64,000 nt of DNA, taken from Euglena gracilis (lineage: Eukaryota > Euglenida > Euglenophyceae > Euglenales). Shown here piece by piece: positions 32,320-44,164 of this stretch. Numbering within the stretch: the first letter of the stretch is position 1; the number at the start of each line of letters is the position of its first letter. Location: assembly GCA_039621445.1 (NCBI GenBank), contig CP154955.1:59303564-59367563 (forward strand), written 5' to 3'. Both the position numbers and the translations under genes were made by a program. The notes under the pieces were generated by a model. It was not told the origin of the DNA, did not search any database, and was given only the letters and a program-made list of their open reading frames with translations.

Positions 32320-32945
32320 CGATACCCTGAAACGAAACCTTTTGAACACTTTGGTGGTCGGTGTGGGCAAATGCACAACCGGACGGTGTGTGCTAATGCG
32401 CACCCCAACCATTTGTGTAGATAAGTAAACAGGCTGTATGTGAAAGCTGAAATTGGTGTGTTTATGAAATTGCACAAGTGTTTGGTCTGTGCAAATGCGA
32501 AAACAGTCGGTTGAGTCGGTTTGCGCATCTGCGCACACCAACCACTTGTGCAACCAAACACACATAAATCTCCCCAAAAATGAGACCCCCCCCCGGGCCG
32601 ATGGAGCAAGAATGCAAAAACAAGACCCCCAAAAAATAAGACCCCTCCTGGAGGTTTTCAGCAACGGACCCAAAAATAAGGCCTGGGTCTTATTTGGGGA
32701 GGGGTTACCATTTAGAGGGTGTGGCATAACTGCAGTTTGGAAATCCTTCAGTGCAAGATATCTTGCAGAATTTAAATTCTGCAAGGTATTACAATTAAAG
32801 CACCAGCCTGTGGGCCAGAATTTGGGCATCGGCAATTGAGCCTGCAAAAAAACCATTTTCTTAGCCCCTCTTGGATGGTTTTAAAGTGGTTGGTGTGGGC
32901 AAATGCCCATTCATCCATGTGTGCATTTGCGCACACCAACATCAT
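32320..32945. repeat. Cluster of GTGTGGGCAAATGC hairpins
   Basis: Three stem-forming blocks: 32349-32410, 32490-32550 and 32889-32940. In the last, GTTGGTGTGGGCAAATGC pairs with GCATTTGCGCACACCAAC (one mismatch in 18) across a 16-nt loop. A TA-flanked MITE (32567-32705) lies between the second and third. Confidence 0.7.
32567..32705 (+). mobile_element. C-tract/word MITE (word AAATGAGAC/AAATAAGAC), TA-flanked
   Basis: Left end AATCTCCCCAAAAATGAGAC plus CCCC; right end GGGTCTTATTTGGGGAGGGG plus T. TA lies outside each (32565-32566 and 32706-32707). Its right half (AGCAACGGACCCAAAAATAA) recurs at 61660-61715. Confidence 0.65.
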
Positions 32946-32949
32946 TTTT

Positions 32950-33900
32950 TGCTGTTGTATGGGTGTCACAGCGCATCAGCGGGCAGATCGGCCGCCTGCG
33001 TTTTGGTCAATTTGCAACCAGTTTTGGCCTTTTTGGCATTTTTCAGCAATTTTCAGCCATCCCAACAGTTTTTTTTTTTAAAGAAAAGGCTCCTCTGCGT
33101 GCAAAAATAATCGAAATTGAATCACACAATTATTTCCAAACTTTATTGAACCAACATCGTATACAAAAAAATCGCATCTGACCAGGGGGGTGGTCGTTGG
33201 CCAAAGAGAGGGAAGGAGGAGGAGGGCAAACGCCCGCGGGGGGGGGGGGGACAACCACACGCCGGGGAGGGGGGGGGGGGTACTTTGATTACATTTTGGG
33301 GTCATGCTCAAAATAGAAACATGTATCTTGTCCAGCAACCACTAAATATGGCTACTGACCGGGGGGGGGGGGTCGTTAGACAAGACCGGAGTCAAATTTT
33401 TTAATTCCGCATGCACAAAATGGTCACAAAATGGTCAAAAAGTGGCCAAAAGTGGTCAAAATGGGGCAAAGAGTGGATAAAAGCAGTCAGAACTGGCTTA
33501 AAATGGCCACAAATGCAAAAATAGCCAGAAGCAGCCGAAAATTTGCATAAATGAAGCAAAAATGCATTCAAAGCATCCAAAAGTGGCCTAAATTGCCAAA
33601 TGCAGCCCAGAGTGGCCAAAAGTGGCCAAAAGTGGCCAAAAGTGGCCCAAAATGGCCAAAACATGGCCGAAAAAGGGGCCAAAAGTTGCTAATTTGCAGG
33701 AAACTGGCAAAAAACTTGTTGACCAGGTACAAAATTTGCCATGAAAGTTGTAAGAAAAGGCTGGAGGTAAGAACGCGAACATCTGGAAAAAAATATCACC
33801 TGGAAAAAGATCGCTACTGACCGTGGGGGTGGTCGTTGGACAAGGCCTGTCGTTGGACAAGGGGGGGGGGGGGTAAGTTGTTGGCCCAGAAAAAAAATTA
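32950..33900. repeat. GGTCGTTGGACAA words and inverted TTTTGGCCAC array 3
   Basis: 33147-33200, 33240-33285, 33355-33400 and 33815-33875 carry CTGACC, G-tract and GTCGTTGGACAA words. 33420-33670 is a GTGGCCAAAA array, inverted relative to that at 27.0 kb. No gene seen. Confidence 0.65.
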
Positions 33901-33974
33901 AAATGACAAATTAACAAAAATGTGATCTCAGGGGGAATCGCCAAAACTCCTAATTCTTCCAACCTCCCCTCTCC

Positions 33975-34112
33975 CCCCAGGCACTTGGCCGGGGCCATGA
34001 TTGAAGAAAAGGCCAGGGGGCCAAACTTATGGGGGCCAAGTTTGCATGTTAAAATTTTTGGCAGCCATGTGCAAAAGGCCGAAGGCCAACTTCAGGACCA
34101 AGCCCCCGGGGG
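33975..34112 (+). repeat. GGCCAAGTTTGCATG family, copy 5
   Basis: CACTTGGCCGGGGCCATG, GGGGCCAAGTTTGCATG, GCAGCCATGTGCAAAAGGCC and GAAGGCCAACTTCAGG in the family order. Confidence 0.8.
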
Positions 34113-34631
34113 GTAGTCAAAAAAATTCCTTACAAAAATCGAAAAAACGCCAGGAAAAAAATGAAAGGCAAAAAAAATGCAAAGTTTGCAACCTTTGCCA
34201 AAACTGAAAAAGCGAAAAAATGCACAAAAAATGTCATTTGTTTCCACCCCCCCCCTTGCCTTGGGGCTGTACAGGAAGGCTTGGTGGACCCAAACCCACC
34301 ATAATACCACCTTTATTCCAGTAATCCCTGCCCCCCTCCCGTGTGGGCCTGCTTCGGGATGCCCTCCACCAATAAAATTAAAAAATACAAAAATATAAAA
34401 TATAAAAAAGTCAGCTGGATTCCGGAACAGCTTGCAGCGATCCAGGAATGCAGGAACAGTGCAGACAAGCACCACCGCACATTGTGGTGGCGTGTTCCCT
34501 GGCTGGGACGCAGGGACCTTCGACCCCCCCCCAATGGGCTGCGTAGACATGGCAAAGGTGGGCTTTGCACCCCGGAGCACTCCCCTCACACACTTGGCAG
34601 GGAGGGAGCGGTCGAAAACCTTGAAGCCGAA
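34113..34631. other. No clear gene; weak exon-like patch at 34435-34600
   Basis: 34435-34600 has open frames on both strands (plus WIPEQLAAIQECRNSADKHH; minus CAVVLVCTVPAFLDRCKLFR) with only moderate codon bias. Confidence 0.3.
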
Positions 34632-34770
34632 TCAGGGGTTTTTTTTAAAGACCGGGGGGTCCCCCCCCACCCACCCACCCCCTGGGGGGGGGGGGGCCGA
34701 GGGGGGTCCCGGGGGACCCACAAAAAATGGCCAAAAATCGCGAAAGGTGCTAAAAATAGCACCTTTTCAA
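34632..34770 (+). mobile_element. hAT-like MITE, truncated copy
   Basis: Starts CAGGGGTTTTTTTTAAAGAC and runs through GGACCCACAAAAAATGGCC and GTGCTAAAAATAGCACC, then stops without the right end. Confidence 0.75.
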
Positions 34771-35329
34771 TGCCTTTGAAAGAAGTCTGCCAGCAAACGG
34801 TCACACCCTGACAAAGCTGGATTCCGAAGTTCAAATCGTAGCACCCCCGCCCCTGGGTAGGCAATGAGAACTGCAGGTTGTCGCCAGGGGGGTCAGACTC
34901 AGGCAATGGTATGGTTGCAAACCCTGCCAAGGCCATCGTTCAACTACCCACACACATTCACACCGTGGGTGAGCGCAAAGCAACACAGCACCTCTCACCA
35001 CACGCAAAGTCGAGCAGCGGACCGTCTAGCAGGCAAGGGGAGAAAAGACAGCCACCAGGGGTCACGGACAGGCTTCTATTTCAGGAAGGTCGCACCCCCG
35101 GTGGTGGGTGCTATGGGCAGGCTTTAAGAAATATTAAAAAGTGACTCGAAAAAAGAATGGTCAAGTTTGTTTGGCCACTAAAAAAAAAAAAGAACGAGCA
35201 AAAAAGACAATAAAGCCAAAGAAGGCTTAAAATCAGCCAAAAGTGGTTAGGCTGGCAACGGGATCCAAAACTGACCCCCCCCCGTCAGGCCGGCACCGCA
35301 CAGCCACAAAAGCCCCCCCCCTCCCACGT

Positions 35330-35475
35330 TGGCAGAAAGAAGGCTGGTCAGGGCGTCGGTGTTCAGAGGGCCGGCCGAGGGCGGGGCTGCAGCACGGCGC
35401 ACCCACTCCTCGGCATGATCACTTGGAAGAGCCAAAAGCCGGGACACGCGGGCCTGGAGGTGCAGAAGGGGTGGT
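35330..35475 (-). CDS. Possible exon island, unknown protein
   Basis: The minus frame reads LHLQARVSRLLALPSDHAEE then WVRRAAAPPSAGPLNTDALT. The residues look like amphipathic helices, but GC3 is only about 62 percent. Another minus frame (PGFWLFQVIMPRSGCAVLQP, ending in TGA) has higher GC3. An exon on the minus strand is likely; the frame is not settled. Confidence 0.35.
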
Positions 35476-36900
35476 TGTCGCTCAGCCCTCGGAACGCAAA
35501 AACGAAATTTAAAAAAAAAACATAAACTGTGTGTGCGATTGACTGAATCGTCTGAAGTCACAGCTTCGAAGAAAAAAAGTTACCCTGGTACCTTCCAATT
35601 TAAACGCCTTTCGTTCACCCTTTTACAGAAAGAGAGGCCTCCAAAATTTAACTCTGCCCACAGTCCCTTCCAGCTCACACTGTGTATTCACTTAGTGATC
35701 CGGGGGGGAATTTTTCTCAGCCCCAACCCCATCATCCGCTTTTTCCAAAAACCCCACCCATACACGATTTCCCTCCGAGGCCTGGGGGGGGGGGTCGACC
35801 TACCCACCAACTGGTCCAAAACCCACGTCTTTCCAGGCCTGGTCTTCGGCTGGACCCAGGGCAGAACGGGAAGGCCTGGTGGGGGGAGGTCTCGACCCCC
35901 CACCCACCACAGCATTTTCACAGATTTTTAACAAACTTTTGGGGTCGAAAATTGGCGCTCACGGAAATACGGGAGGTGGTGGGGGGGTCCGGGTTGTATG
36001 GGAATCTCCAGGGGGGGGGGGGACCCCTTCCGAAACTAGGGGGGGGGGGGACCCCCCTCCTACCTCCAGTTTTCGGTCGCCGAAAATTTTGGCACCTTTT
36101 TGGGGTCAAAAGGTCAATTTTCCCATAATTTCTCAAAAATGGTGGGGAATCAAAAAAAAATGTCCAATGCGAAGCCCTTAAAATGCCCTATCTAACAGTA
36201 TTTTGATTTCCTGGCAACTCCTCACCTAGCCCTAGTTACGGCCATTTTTGGGCCAATGTTGGCCATTTTGCCCAAATTTCATGTTCAGCCTCAAAAAAAG
36301 TCCTAAAATATACACCCAGCGCGAAGCGCGGGAAAATTTTTTTTGCCCTCGCAGAGGAGGGGGAGGGGGGTGGGCGGGGACCCCCCCGAAACTGGGGGGG
36401 TGACCCCCCAGTTTACCACCTACCTCATGTCTGCGGTGCTTCCCATACAACCCTGGGGGGGGGTCGAACCCTCCACCTACCACCCTGGCTGTTTGGCCGT
36501 CTCCCGTTCTGCCTGGCCTGACCGGGCAGATCCATGGCACACCCCCCACTGCCCCATGGTAGGGGTGGTATGGCGGCTCCAACCCAACCCCCCATGCTCG
36601 AAAACCCACCCAACCCACCCAACCTGGGGGCAAGGTGGCCTTTAAGTACAAAAAAACCACAGTCAAGCGCAATAAATGCAAAATCCACAGGAAGAATGGC
36701 TGAAAGAAATGACCATACATTGGCAAAAAAAACAGGTCGGCTTCGGGGGGGGGGGGGCAAGTGATTCTGCCATCCTTCGACCATTACCCATCTGCACAAA
36801 CCGTCAAAAAGTTGTGTTTTTTCGATTTTTTTTATTTTTGACCTGTTGAACCCCTGTACCAGCCGTTGGCCAGCCCATAGCGCGGTCCTTAAGCAGTCCC
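35476..36900. repeat. Dispersed repeats, no gene seen
   Basis: 35740-35930: CACCCA, G-tract GTCGACC and AAGGCCTGGT blocks. 36115-36245: inverted copy of the TCTCCGGACATTTCC family. 36430-36530: CCACCCTGGCTGTTTGGCC copy. 36370-36410: GACCCCCCCGAAACTGGGG palindromic block, also seen near 36020-36060. Confidence 0.6.
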
Positions 36901-38080
36901 CGACGAAGAAAAAAAAAGTACCCTTCCCTTATGGGTCCGGGGGGGGGGGTCACAAAAGTGTTAAATAAGTCTAGGGCTCCCGCCCACCCCAGTTAACCTG
37001 GGGGAAAGGCAAGAGGGGATGCTTTTTGATATTCACTGCTATTTTTTTCCTGTGGGCTTCTCTGCGGCGTCTACATGCATAGTTGGTTGTATACACCCCC
37101 AAAGCGAGGCAGGTGGGGGGTCCACCGCCCCCACCCAAACGGTGACCGATCGATTTTTGGCCCAGCATGAAGCACCGAGGGGGCAAACTTTGCCCCCCCC
37201 CCAAACCTGCTGAAATACCATTTTGGGAACTATTTTTAGGCAAAAAAAACTGTCAAAAATGCCAAAAAATTTTCCGGCACGAAGTGTCAGAAGAAAGCTT
37301 TTGACCAAGAGAGGTCTGGTAACCCCCTCCAGTCCAGGAGGGGGCGGACACCACCCCACCTCAACCCTGTATATTGAACCCTGCCCCCAAGCTGTCACCT
37401 GACAAGTCAGCCGGCCCAAGGTGACAACTTCCCGGGGGGGGGGGGGGGCAACTCGCATATTCTGGGAACGTGTCGTTGGCACAGGAAATGCGGGTCAATG
37501 ACACAGTGTCTTGGACATAAATTTACTTAGTGACCCCCCCAGCCCCCCAGGGAGCGCTTTTTTTCCCTGGCTCAAACCCACCCATCCGCTTTTTTCGAAA
37601 ACTCACCCACCCACACCCTGGGGGGGGGGGGGTCAACCACCCACCCACCCGCCCACCTGCCCAAAATCCAGCCAAATCGGCCAAAAACGCTGGAAAAAAA
37701 TATATCCGGCCCCACCTTCGGCAGGGCCAAAATGACCCATGGAGCACCCGGGGGGGGGGGGGTTCCAAAAACCCCAACCCACCCATCCAACTCTCGACAA
37801 CCCACCCACCGGGGGTGTTAAATGAATCAATGGCTTGGACACAAGGGGGGGAATAGGGGGAAATGGGTTCATTTACATGTGCGTTGATTGTGTTGTGTGT
37901 GATAGGTGTGGCGTAGTGTGTTTGGTCTTAGCACACACTGTGTGGCACTGCGTGACCTGGGCAGAATCATGGCCGCCATCATCACAGCAGCACGAGGGCG
38001 GCAGTGAGGAGGGCCGAGAGGCGCGTCGAAAACCAGCAAGCACGGTGCCTGGGAGCCAATAACGGAGCCCCTGCTCTGTC
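36901..38080. repeat. Dispersed repeats with short unique patch, no gene seen
   Basis: 37100-37380 is a copy of the CCAGAAGAAA...GGTCxGG family; 37385-37440 is a fragment of the GTCACCTGACA MITE family; 37520-37815 holds two CCCACCCACC/G-tract blocks like 18360-18560. 37860-38080 is unique with frames on both strands and no consistent bias. Confidence 0.5.
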
Positions 38081-38082
38081 AG

Positions 38083-39638
38083 GACCAAGCACCTATAGTC
38101 AAGCCCAGAAATTTCCCCATTTTAGGCCATTTTAGGCCATTTTAGGCCATTTAAGGCCATTTAAGGCCATTTTAGGCCATTTTAGGCCATTTTCAGGTAT
38201 AGGTGGGGGTTCTGAAAATCATAATTTTGCGTCATTTTTGTCCCGAAGACTGCATAATAACGTGTGCGAACCTTCTCTTATTCAGTAATGAGAAATGTAC
38301 ATCCAAAAAAGCATGCAAAATTCATGAACACTGGATCAAAACCATGGGAGGCTCAACAAATCTTAGACGAATTCTGAACTTTATGGCAGTGGAAATTTTT
38401 TAGGGAAAAAACGTTGGACAAATATTAAAAGTTTTTATTTGTGCGACCAAAAAAGCGCCCAGTTGTTTGTATTTGTGAAATCTATACCATTTTGCGGGAT
38501 TTCGCAAAAAGAAGTTTCTGACTTTTCTGGGGGAGTAATTCATCTTCATTGTCTGCAGGTGGCTTATATTTTTCCCATCTGGTCCAAAATCTATGTTTTC
38601 CAAAGTTTTAGGTTGTGTGTTGTGTGTGGAACAATTTGAGGGGTTTAACTCGAGAAGGTGGGGGAATTGAGGGGAGCCAAATTCTGGGGGGGGGGTCTAT
38701 GCATACAAAGTTGGTGTCTGAAGATTGACTCCCAACCTTAACCTCCCCCCAAATATAAGAGACCCCACCCACGCCATAAGACACCCCCCAACCTTAGACG
38801 TCATTTGGGGATTTTCGGTCCAAGGCCAAATTTGATGCTGTTGCCGGGTGAAATTCAATTTGATTTTGGCATTGTTTTAGGCATTTGGGCCTTTTCGATT
38901 GCAGAGATCAAAAGGCAAAGCTGAAAACAATTCCTCTTCTCCGTGTTTGGTTTCCCCCTTGCACGTTCATAAATAAGACAGAATATCAATCATAATTGTT
39001 TGCAGTTGTTCAGTCATTTGATCATTCGGCGTGATTATTTGTGTTTTGGAAAATCCCCAAAATTGTGATGGTTCGTGATTTGAAGGAATCCCTGGGACCT
39101 AACGATTGAGCATACACCTCTTCCAATTGAGTTTTTTCCAACATCCTTCGTTTTTTCTGTCTTTTTCCCCATGCCTCATTCCAAATTTGCACTGTTTCAT
39201 TGTTTGCGAAGCAGACATCGTTGCACACCAAAAGGATGGGAGTAAGAAAAATACAGCTGTCCAAACCTTCAAAATTCAGCTACCAAAAGAAAGTTGGGGA
39301 CCATGGATTTGGGACTGATACTATTATTAGTTGGGATAAAAAAAATGGGCCTTGCGGGGGCTGTGCTCCTCCACCAAATCCACTGTTCGCCGTCCACATT
39401 GACAAAAGACACCAAAAGCCATTACCTGAATGACTACAGTTGTTCACAAAAAAAAATGTTGTGCAACAAAAATTTTCCCTTTTAGGCCATTTTAGGCCAT
39501 TTTAGGCCATTTTAGGCCATTTTAGGCCATTTTAGGCCATTTTAGGGACCCCCACCTATAGGGGGTCAAAAAGTCATTTTAGGCCATTTTAGGCCATTTT
39601 AGGCCATTTTAGGCCATTTTAGCTATAGGTGCTTGGTC
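38083..39638. mobile_element. 1.56-kb unit with inverted ends GACCAAGCACCTATAG
   Basis: GACCAAGCACCTATAG (38083-38098) is perfectly inverted at 39623-39638. Inside each end is a TTTTAGGCCA array (38119-38193; 39480-39545 and 39574-39622), and a second inverted pair TATAGGTGGGGGT (38198-38210) and ACCCCCACCTATA (39548-39560). The AT-richer core (38215-39475) is mostly free of G tracts and has no recognisable protein. Probably a non-autonomous transposon; only a 2-bp AG flank match is seen, so the duplication is unproven. Confidence 0.65.
38119..38193 (+). repeat. (TTTTAGGCCA)n array, left
   Basis: Seven to eight 10-bp units, two with TTTAAGGCCA. Same orientation as the arrays at 39480-39545 and 39574-39622. 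Confidence 0.9.
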
Positions 39639-41090
39639 AGGACCCAGGGGGAGCCCACAGGGGATCAATTCTTGGGACCCACTATTGTGGGTCAAGTTTT
39701 GGAGTCCAAAGATGCTTTGCCGATCAGCGCCAAAAATGAAAGCAAAAAAATTGAGAAATAAAACAACAAAATTAACAAACCCCCAGATACAGGGGTAATG
39801 GTACCCACTCGGTCCGACACCCCAACCTGGAGGTAGGGGAGGGGCCCCCTGCATCCAGGGCCGTGTCACCAACCTTTTTTAAAAAAAAAATCATAATTTA
39901 ATCATCTTGGGTTCTTGCTTTTCAAAAAAAAAATTCACTGTGCCGGCATACCAGAAGCATCACCCGCGGGGTGAGGAGGGGGGGGGACCAACAGCACAAC
40001 GTTGGCCTGGGGCCGGGGAATTCCTGACACCCGGTGAGTTTCAGCAAACGCTGTCCTTCCGGGGCAAATTCTGGGTAAAAAAAATCGATTTTTCTTGCGT
40101 ATTTGGCGGGTCGGGACCCGGAAAATTTGGGCTGACGGGAAAAGGCTGCTGGTGGATCCCCCTCCAACGCCCCATAGGGCCCAGCTAAAACGGGGCCTGA
40201 CCGGGGGACCCACTTTTGGCCATATTTTACACTTCCGAAAGCAAAAGTGAAAAGACGTCATCGTACAGTTGCCCTTGCCCTTGCCCTTGGACAGGCATTA
40301 AAACTCGTCGATGGGTTGGGGGGAGGTGGGGCTGGGCTGGCTGATTGGATCCTTCAGCTGCAGCGGGCAGGGTACGCTGACCCTGTTTCCTCGGGTACAT
40401 CCAAGTCGCAATGTTGCGTGTCACATTAAACTCCCACCAGCGCTATGATTACCCGTCCCCCAGGATGTTGAGGGGGGGGGTTGGACCCCCCCCCCTCCTA
40501 CGTCAAAACTGCAGGGGACCCGGAAAATTTCCGGTTTTGTAGACCGGCAAAGGCCCGGATGCCAGGCCAAAATGTGTCAAAAATCCTTGATTTTTTGTTG
40601 AAAATAAATCCAAAAATGCTCACCTTTTGAAATTCTTTGGGCACCTTTTATGCGGAAAACGCCAACCCATCCAAAAATTGCACTACGCTGAAAAGTGAGG
40701 AAAGGGGCATTTTGGCTCATTTCCTGGCACTGCACGCCGGAAGAAAATTTTCTGTTATTTTTGGAACCCGCCCAGGAAGGAGGTGGTCCCCCCTACCACC
40801 AACCTCAAAACCGAAGGGCTTCCCATCTGTCCCTGCCCCGCCCTTCCCCCCCCCCCTGCCGGCAGGAGAGTGTCACCTGACAGGTCGGGGTGGGGGGACA
40901 CTGGCAAATCCCAGTCCAGGAAGGATCGGCTTTTCCACAGAAACCTGAAAGTATCCGAGATGGGGGGGTCTGTCATGGCCAACCCGTCACTGTCAAAGTC
41001 AGAAGGACAGACGGGGCCCCCTTTCATCCTTGGTGATCGTGGGGCAGTGGGGTCCAGTTCAGAGGTTGAAAATTTTGGGACGTGTATGAG
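39639..41090. other. No gene seen; repeat family at 40490-40810
   Basis: 40490-40810 is a copy of the family with GGTTTTGTAGACCGGCAAAG, GGCACTGCACGCCGGAAGAA and CCTACCACCAACCTCAA, closest to 57580-57990. 40865-40915 is a short GTCACCTGACAGG fragment. Confidence 0.5.
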
Positions 41091-41229
41091 ATTTATTATA
41101 TTATTAAGTATTATATTTATTATTATACAGATGTTACATCATATAATATTGTTATATGTTATATATAATAATCAGCTGTGAAATGACGTCCAATGTGACA
41201 GCAGAATTTGCACGCTTTCACAAATTGTC

Positions 41230-41880
41230 AGAGTTTTTTTAAAGGACCCAGCAGGGGGAAGGGGGGGGGTCCGGACTCTGCCCCCCCCTGGGGGTCTGGG
41301 GGATCCACTGTTGGGGTCAACTTTGGTGTACCAAAAAACTTCGGCGCTTCACACCAAAAATAGGGGTAACCCCTGCCTCCTGCGCGGTACCCAAATAAGG
41401 GCCGAAAACGGCCAAGTTGCAAGCCTGGCGCGCTGTTTTGGGCCGTAAATCGGCCATATTTCGGGCTAGGCGGGGAGTTGTGGGGAAATCAAATATTGTT
41501 AGATGGGGTATTGTAAGGGCTTCAATTTAGGTCTCCAGGCATTTCCTTTGATTCTGCTTCATTTTCGAGACATTCTGGAAACATCGATTTTTTTACCCCA
41601 AAAACGGCCCAAAGTGGCCCCAGAAATGGGCCAAAATTGGCCGAAAAATGGCCATAACTCGGGCTACACGAAGAGTTGGGGAAAAGGCACAGCATGGTTG
41701 GACAGGGCATTCCAAGGGCTTTATTTTTGCGCTCTGGGCACTATCTTTGATTTTGCTTCATTGTCGAGATATTTTGAAAAAAATCGATTTTGTGCAAAAA
41801 AAGGCCAAAAAAAAACACGCCAAAATGGCCGTTTTGGGCTTGACCCGGGGGGGGGGGGGGGCAAGCTGAGTGGGGCTTGA
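41230..41880 (+). repeat. CTGGGGGATCC family then two copies of the TCTCCGGACATTTCC family
   Basis: 41230-41400 matches 18125-18260. 41445-41600 and 41640-41800 are successive divergent copies of the block also seen twice at 11865-12300. Confidence 0.75.
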
Positions 41881-42581
41881 CCCACTCAAGCCCCACTCAG
41901 TGATCGGCCGGGACCCTCCCACCCCGGGTCACGAAACTTAAAAAAAAGAACATCCAATTGCAGCTCACATCTCAATAGGCTCTCACACCACCTTACGTTC
42001 ACCAACTCTCTTCAGGGGCAGAGAGATATTCCGGTCGGCCGAAAATTTTATTCCGGGGTTTTATTCCGGTTTATTCCGGAATTTATTCCGGTTTATTCCG
42101 GTCAATTTCTGTCTGAATGGACTTAGGATTTTTTTGAAGGACAATTGGGCCGAGGCGCTCACCCGGGCTTCAGGAAAAGGGATGCATTCCTTGAATGCGC
42201 CAAATGGTCACTTCACGCTTGGTGATGCGGGTCTGCACACCACAGCAGACCCTGGCCTTTTCGGGAAAAACAAGCCGATGAAAATAGGTGCTCGGGGTTT
42301 TCTCTTGAGGTGGGTCCTTGGCATCGCTGTCTTTTTCTTCCGAAAAATTGTCCCGCCGAGTGCCTAACTTGCACTTAGCTTTGAATCTTGCAAAAAAAGT
42401 TCTGTTTTCGAACAGCAAGGCCTGAGGTTCAGGACAGTCCGAATTAGTATGTCCCTACCCCCAGGGCCTGGGGACAAAAGCAACAACTTGGAACTCTACG
42501 GTGTACAGGCACAGGGCTCTCCAGCCCAGTGTGCATGACCCCAAAGCTCAAGGTGATCAAATGAGGGAACTCCATTGTGCA

Positions 42582-42745
42582 GTTGCGCCATGGCGCAACA
42601 ATTTTTTTATTCCAAAAAATAAAACACATTGCGCTTTGGCGCAATGTTTTTTTTTGTTGTTGTTTTCCGTTTCTAATGTGGGGATCATGTAATCCTAAAT
42701 GTGGGGATCATTGCGCACTTGTGCAATAATAACAACACGTGCATC
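42582..42745. other. Cluster of TTGCGC palindromes
   Basis: GTTGCGCCATGGCGCAAC (42582-42599) is a perfect palindrome; CATTGCGC...GCGCAATG (42627-42646) is a hairpin; ATTGCGCACTTGTGCAAT (about 42710) is a near palindrome. AATGTGGGGATCAT occurs twice between them. Confidence 0.8.
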
Positions 42746-43099
42746 AACATGTGTTTTCATTACGCATCTGCACGCTGGCACGCTTATGTAGAATGAAAAG
42801 TTAAGAGTTATATGCGCCACAGCGGAATAGAAATATTTTTTTTTGGAATTCTAAATTGGCGTGGTTGTTGCACCGAAGCGGACACCTCAGCAGGCAAGTC
42901 TTCATGGACAGATCGCAGAGCCTAAAAGAGCAACAAAACAGGGCAGTCTGGGCAGTCAAAGCTTCAAAAATGAGGGAGACTGTTTGAATGCATTTTATCC
43001 CCACCTGTGGGGCTGCACTTAGTGAATGCTTGTCCCTGAGTTCTATCCAAAGGGACATGAACTAGGACAATGCCAACGTTGATTTGTGGGGGCAGGGAT

Positions 43100-43370
43100 C
43101 AGGGGTTTTTTTAAGACCGGGGGGGGGTCCCCCCCCACCCACCCCCCCCCTGGGGGGGGGGGGAGGGGGTCCAGGGGACCCACAAAAAAAAAAATGGCCG
43201 AAAAATCGCGAAAAGTGCTAAAAATCGAATTTTTTCGGCGCCTGCGGCGCCGAAAAGTATATCCCACCCCCCTCCGGGGGGACCCCCCCCGGAGGGGAGG
43301 AGGTCCGGCGGACCCACCCACCCTACCCCCCTCCTCCCCCCCCGGGGGTCCAAACTTAAAAAAATCCCTG
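43100..43370 (+). mobile_element. hAT-like MITE, intact copy with GCAGGGAT duplication
   Basis: CAGGGGTTTTTTTAAGACCG to CTTAAAAAAATCCCTG, 271 bp. GCAGGGAT lies directly on both sides (43092-43099 and 43371-43378). Holds C/G tracts, ATGGCC...TCGCGAAAAGTGCTAAAA, a GGCGCC...GGCGCC palindrome and TATATCCCACC. Confidence 0.85.
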
Positions 43371-43620
43371 GCAGGGATCCCTTTGGACAAAGCGAATCAT
43401 CCTTCAATCAGGAGGTAAACACACTCTTAGGCGGCCTAACTCACATTTAAGGTTTTGATTTCTGCATTGTGCTTAAGCGCAACGTTGCATTCTTTTTGAA
43501 ACCCGGTGGTGAAACCCACCCTTTTGGGTTCTGTGGGGACCCTCCACGGTGGCACGTGCATCATTTGCGGCTGTTGGGACCCAGGAAACAGGCCCTTTTG
43601 GTGTTTTTTAGCCTGTGCTC

Positions 43621-43820
<200 letters not shown>

Positions 43821-44164
43821 AGGTTCAAAACCCCGGGTTTGAACGCCGGGACACGTGAATTTTCCCAAAAAAGGGCCAACACCCCCGCACAAAGGCAATG
43901 AAGGTGAAGTTTGATATATTTTCAGGTCTCAAAATGACAAGAGCAACGAGCGCAAGCGCAGCACAATCGGCACTTGATATCAGGAGCACTCCTTCACTTT
44001 GCATGTTTCTCCCTCTTGCAGAATTTTCAAGCCGTTGGCTGGCACTTTTATTCCGGTTTATTCCGGTTTATTCCAGGTTTTCCCTATTCCGGTTTATTCC
44101 GGTTTATTCCGGTTTCCCTATTCCGGTTTATTCCGATTTATTCCGGACCGGAATATCTCCCTGT

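Noticed and set aside
38203-39475. A transposase inside the 1.56-kb inverted-repeat unit
   Set aside because: Frames are under 90 codons, lack acidic catalytic spacing or any DNA-binding motif, and do not connect across frames.
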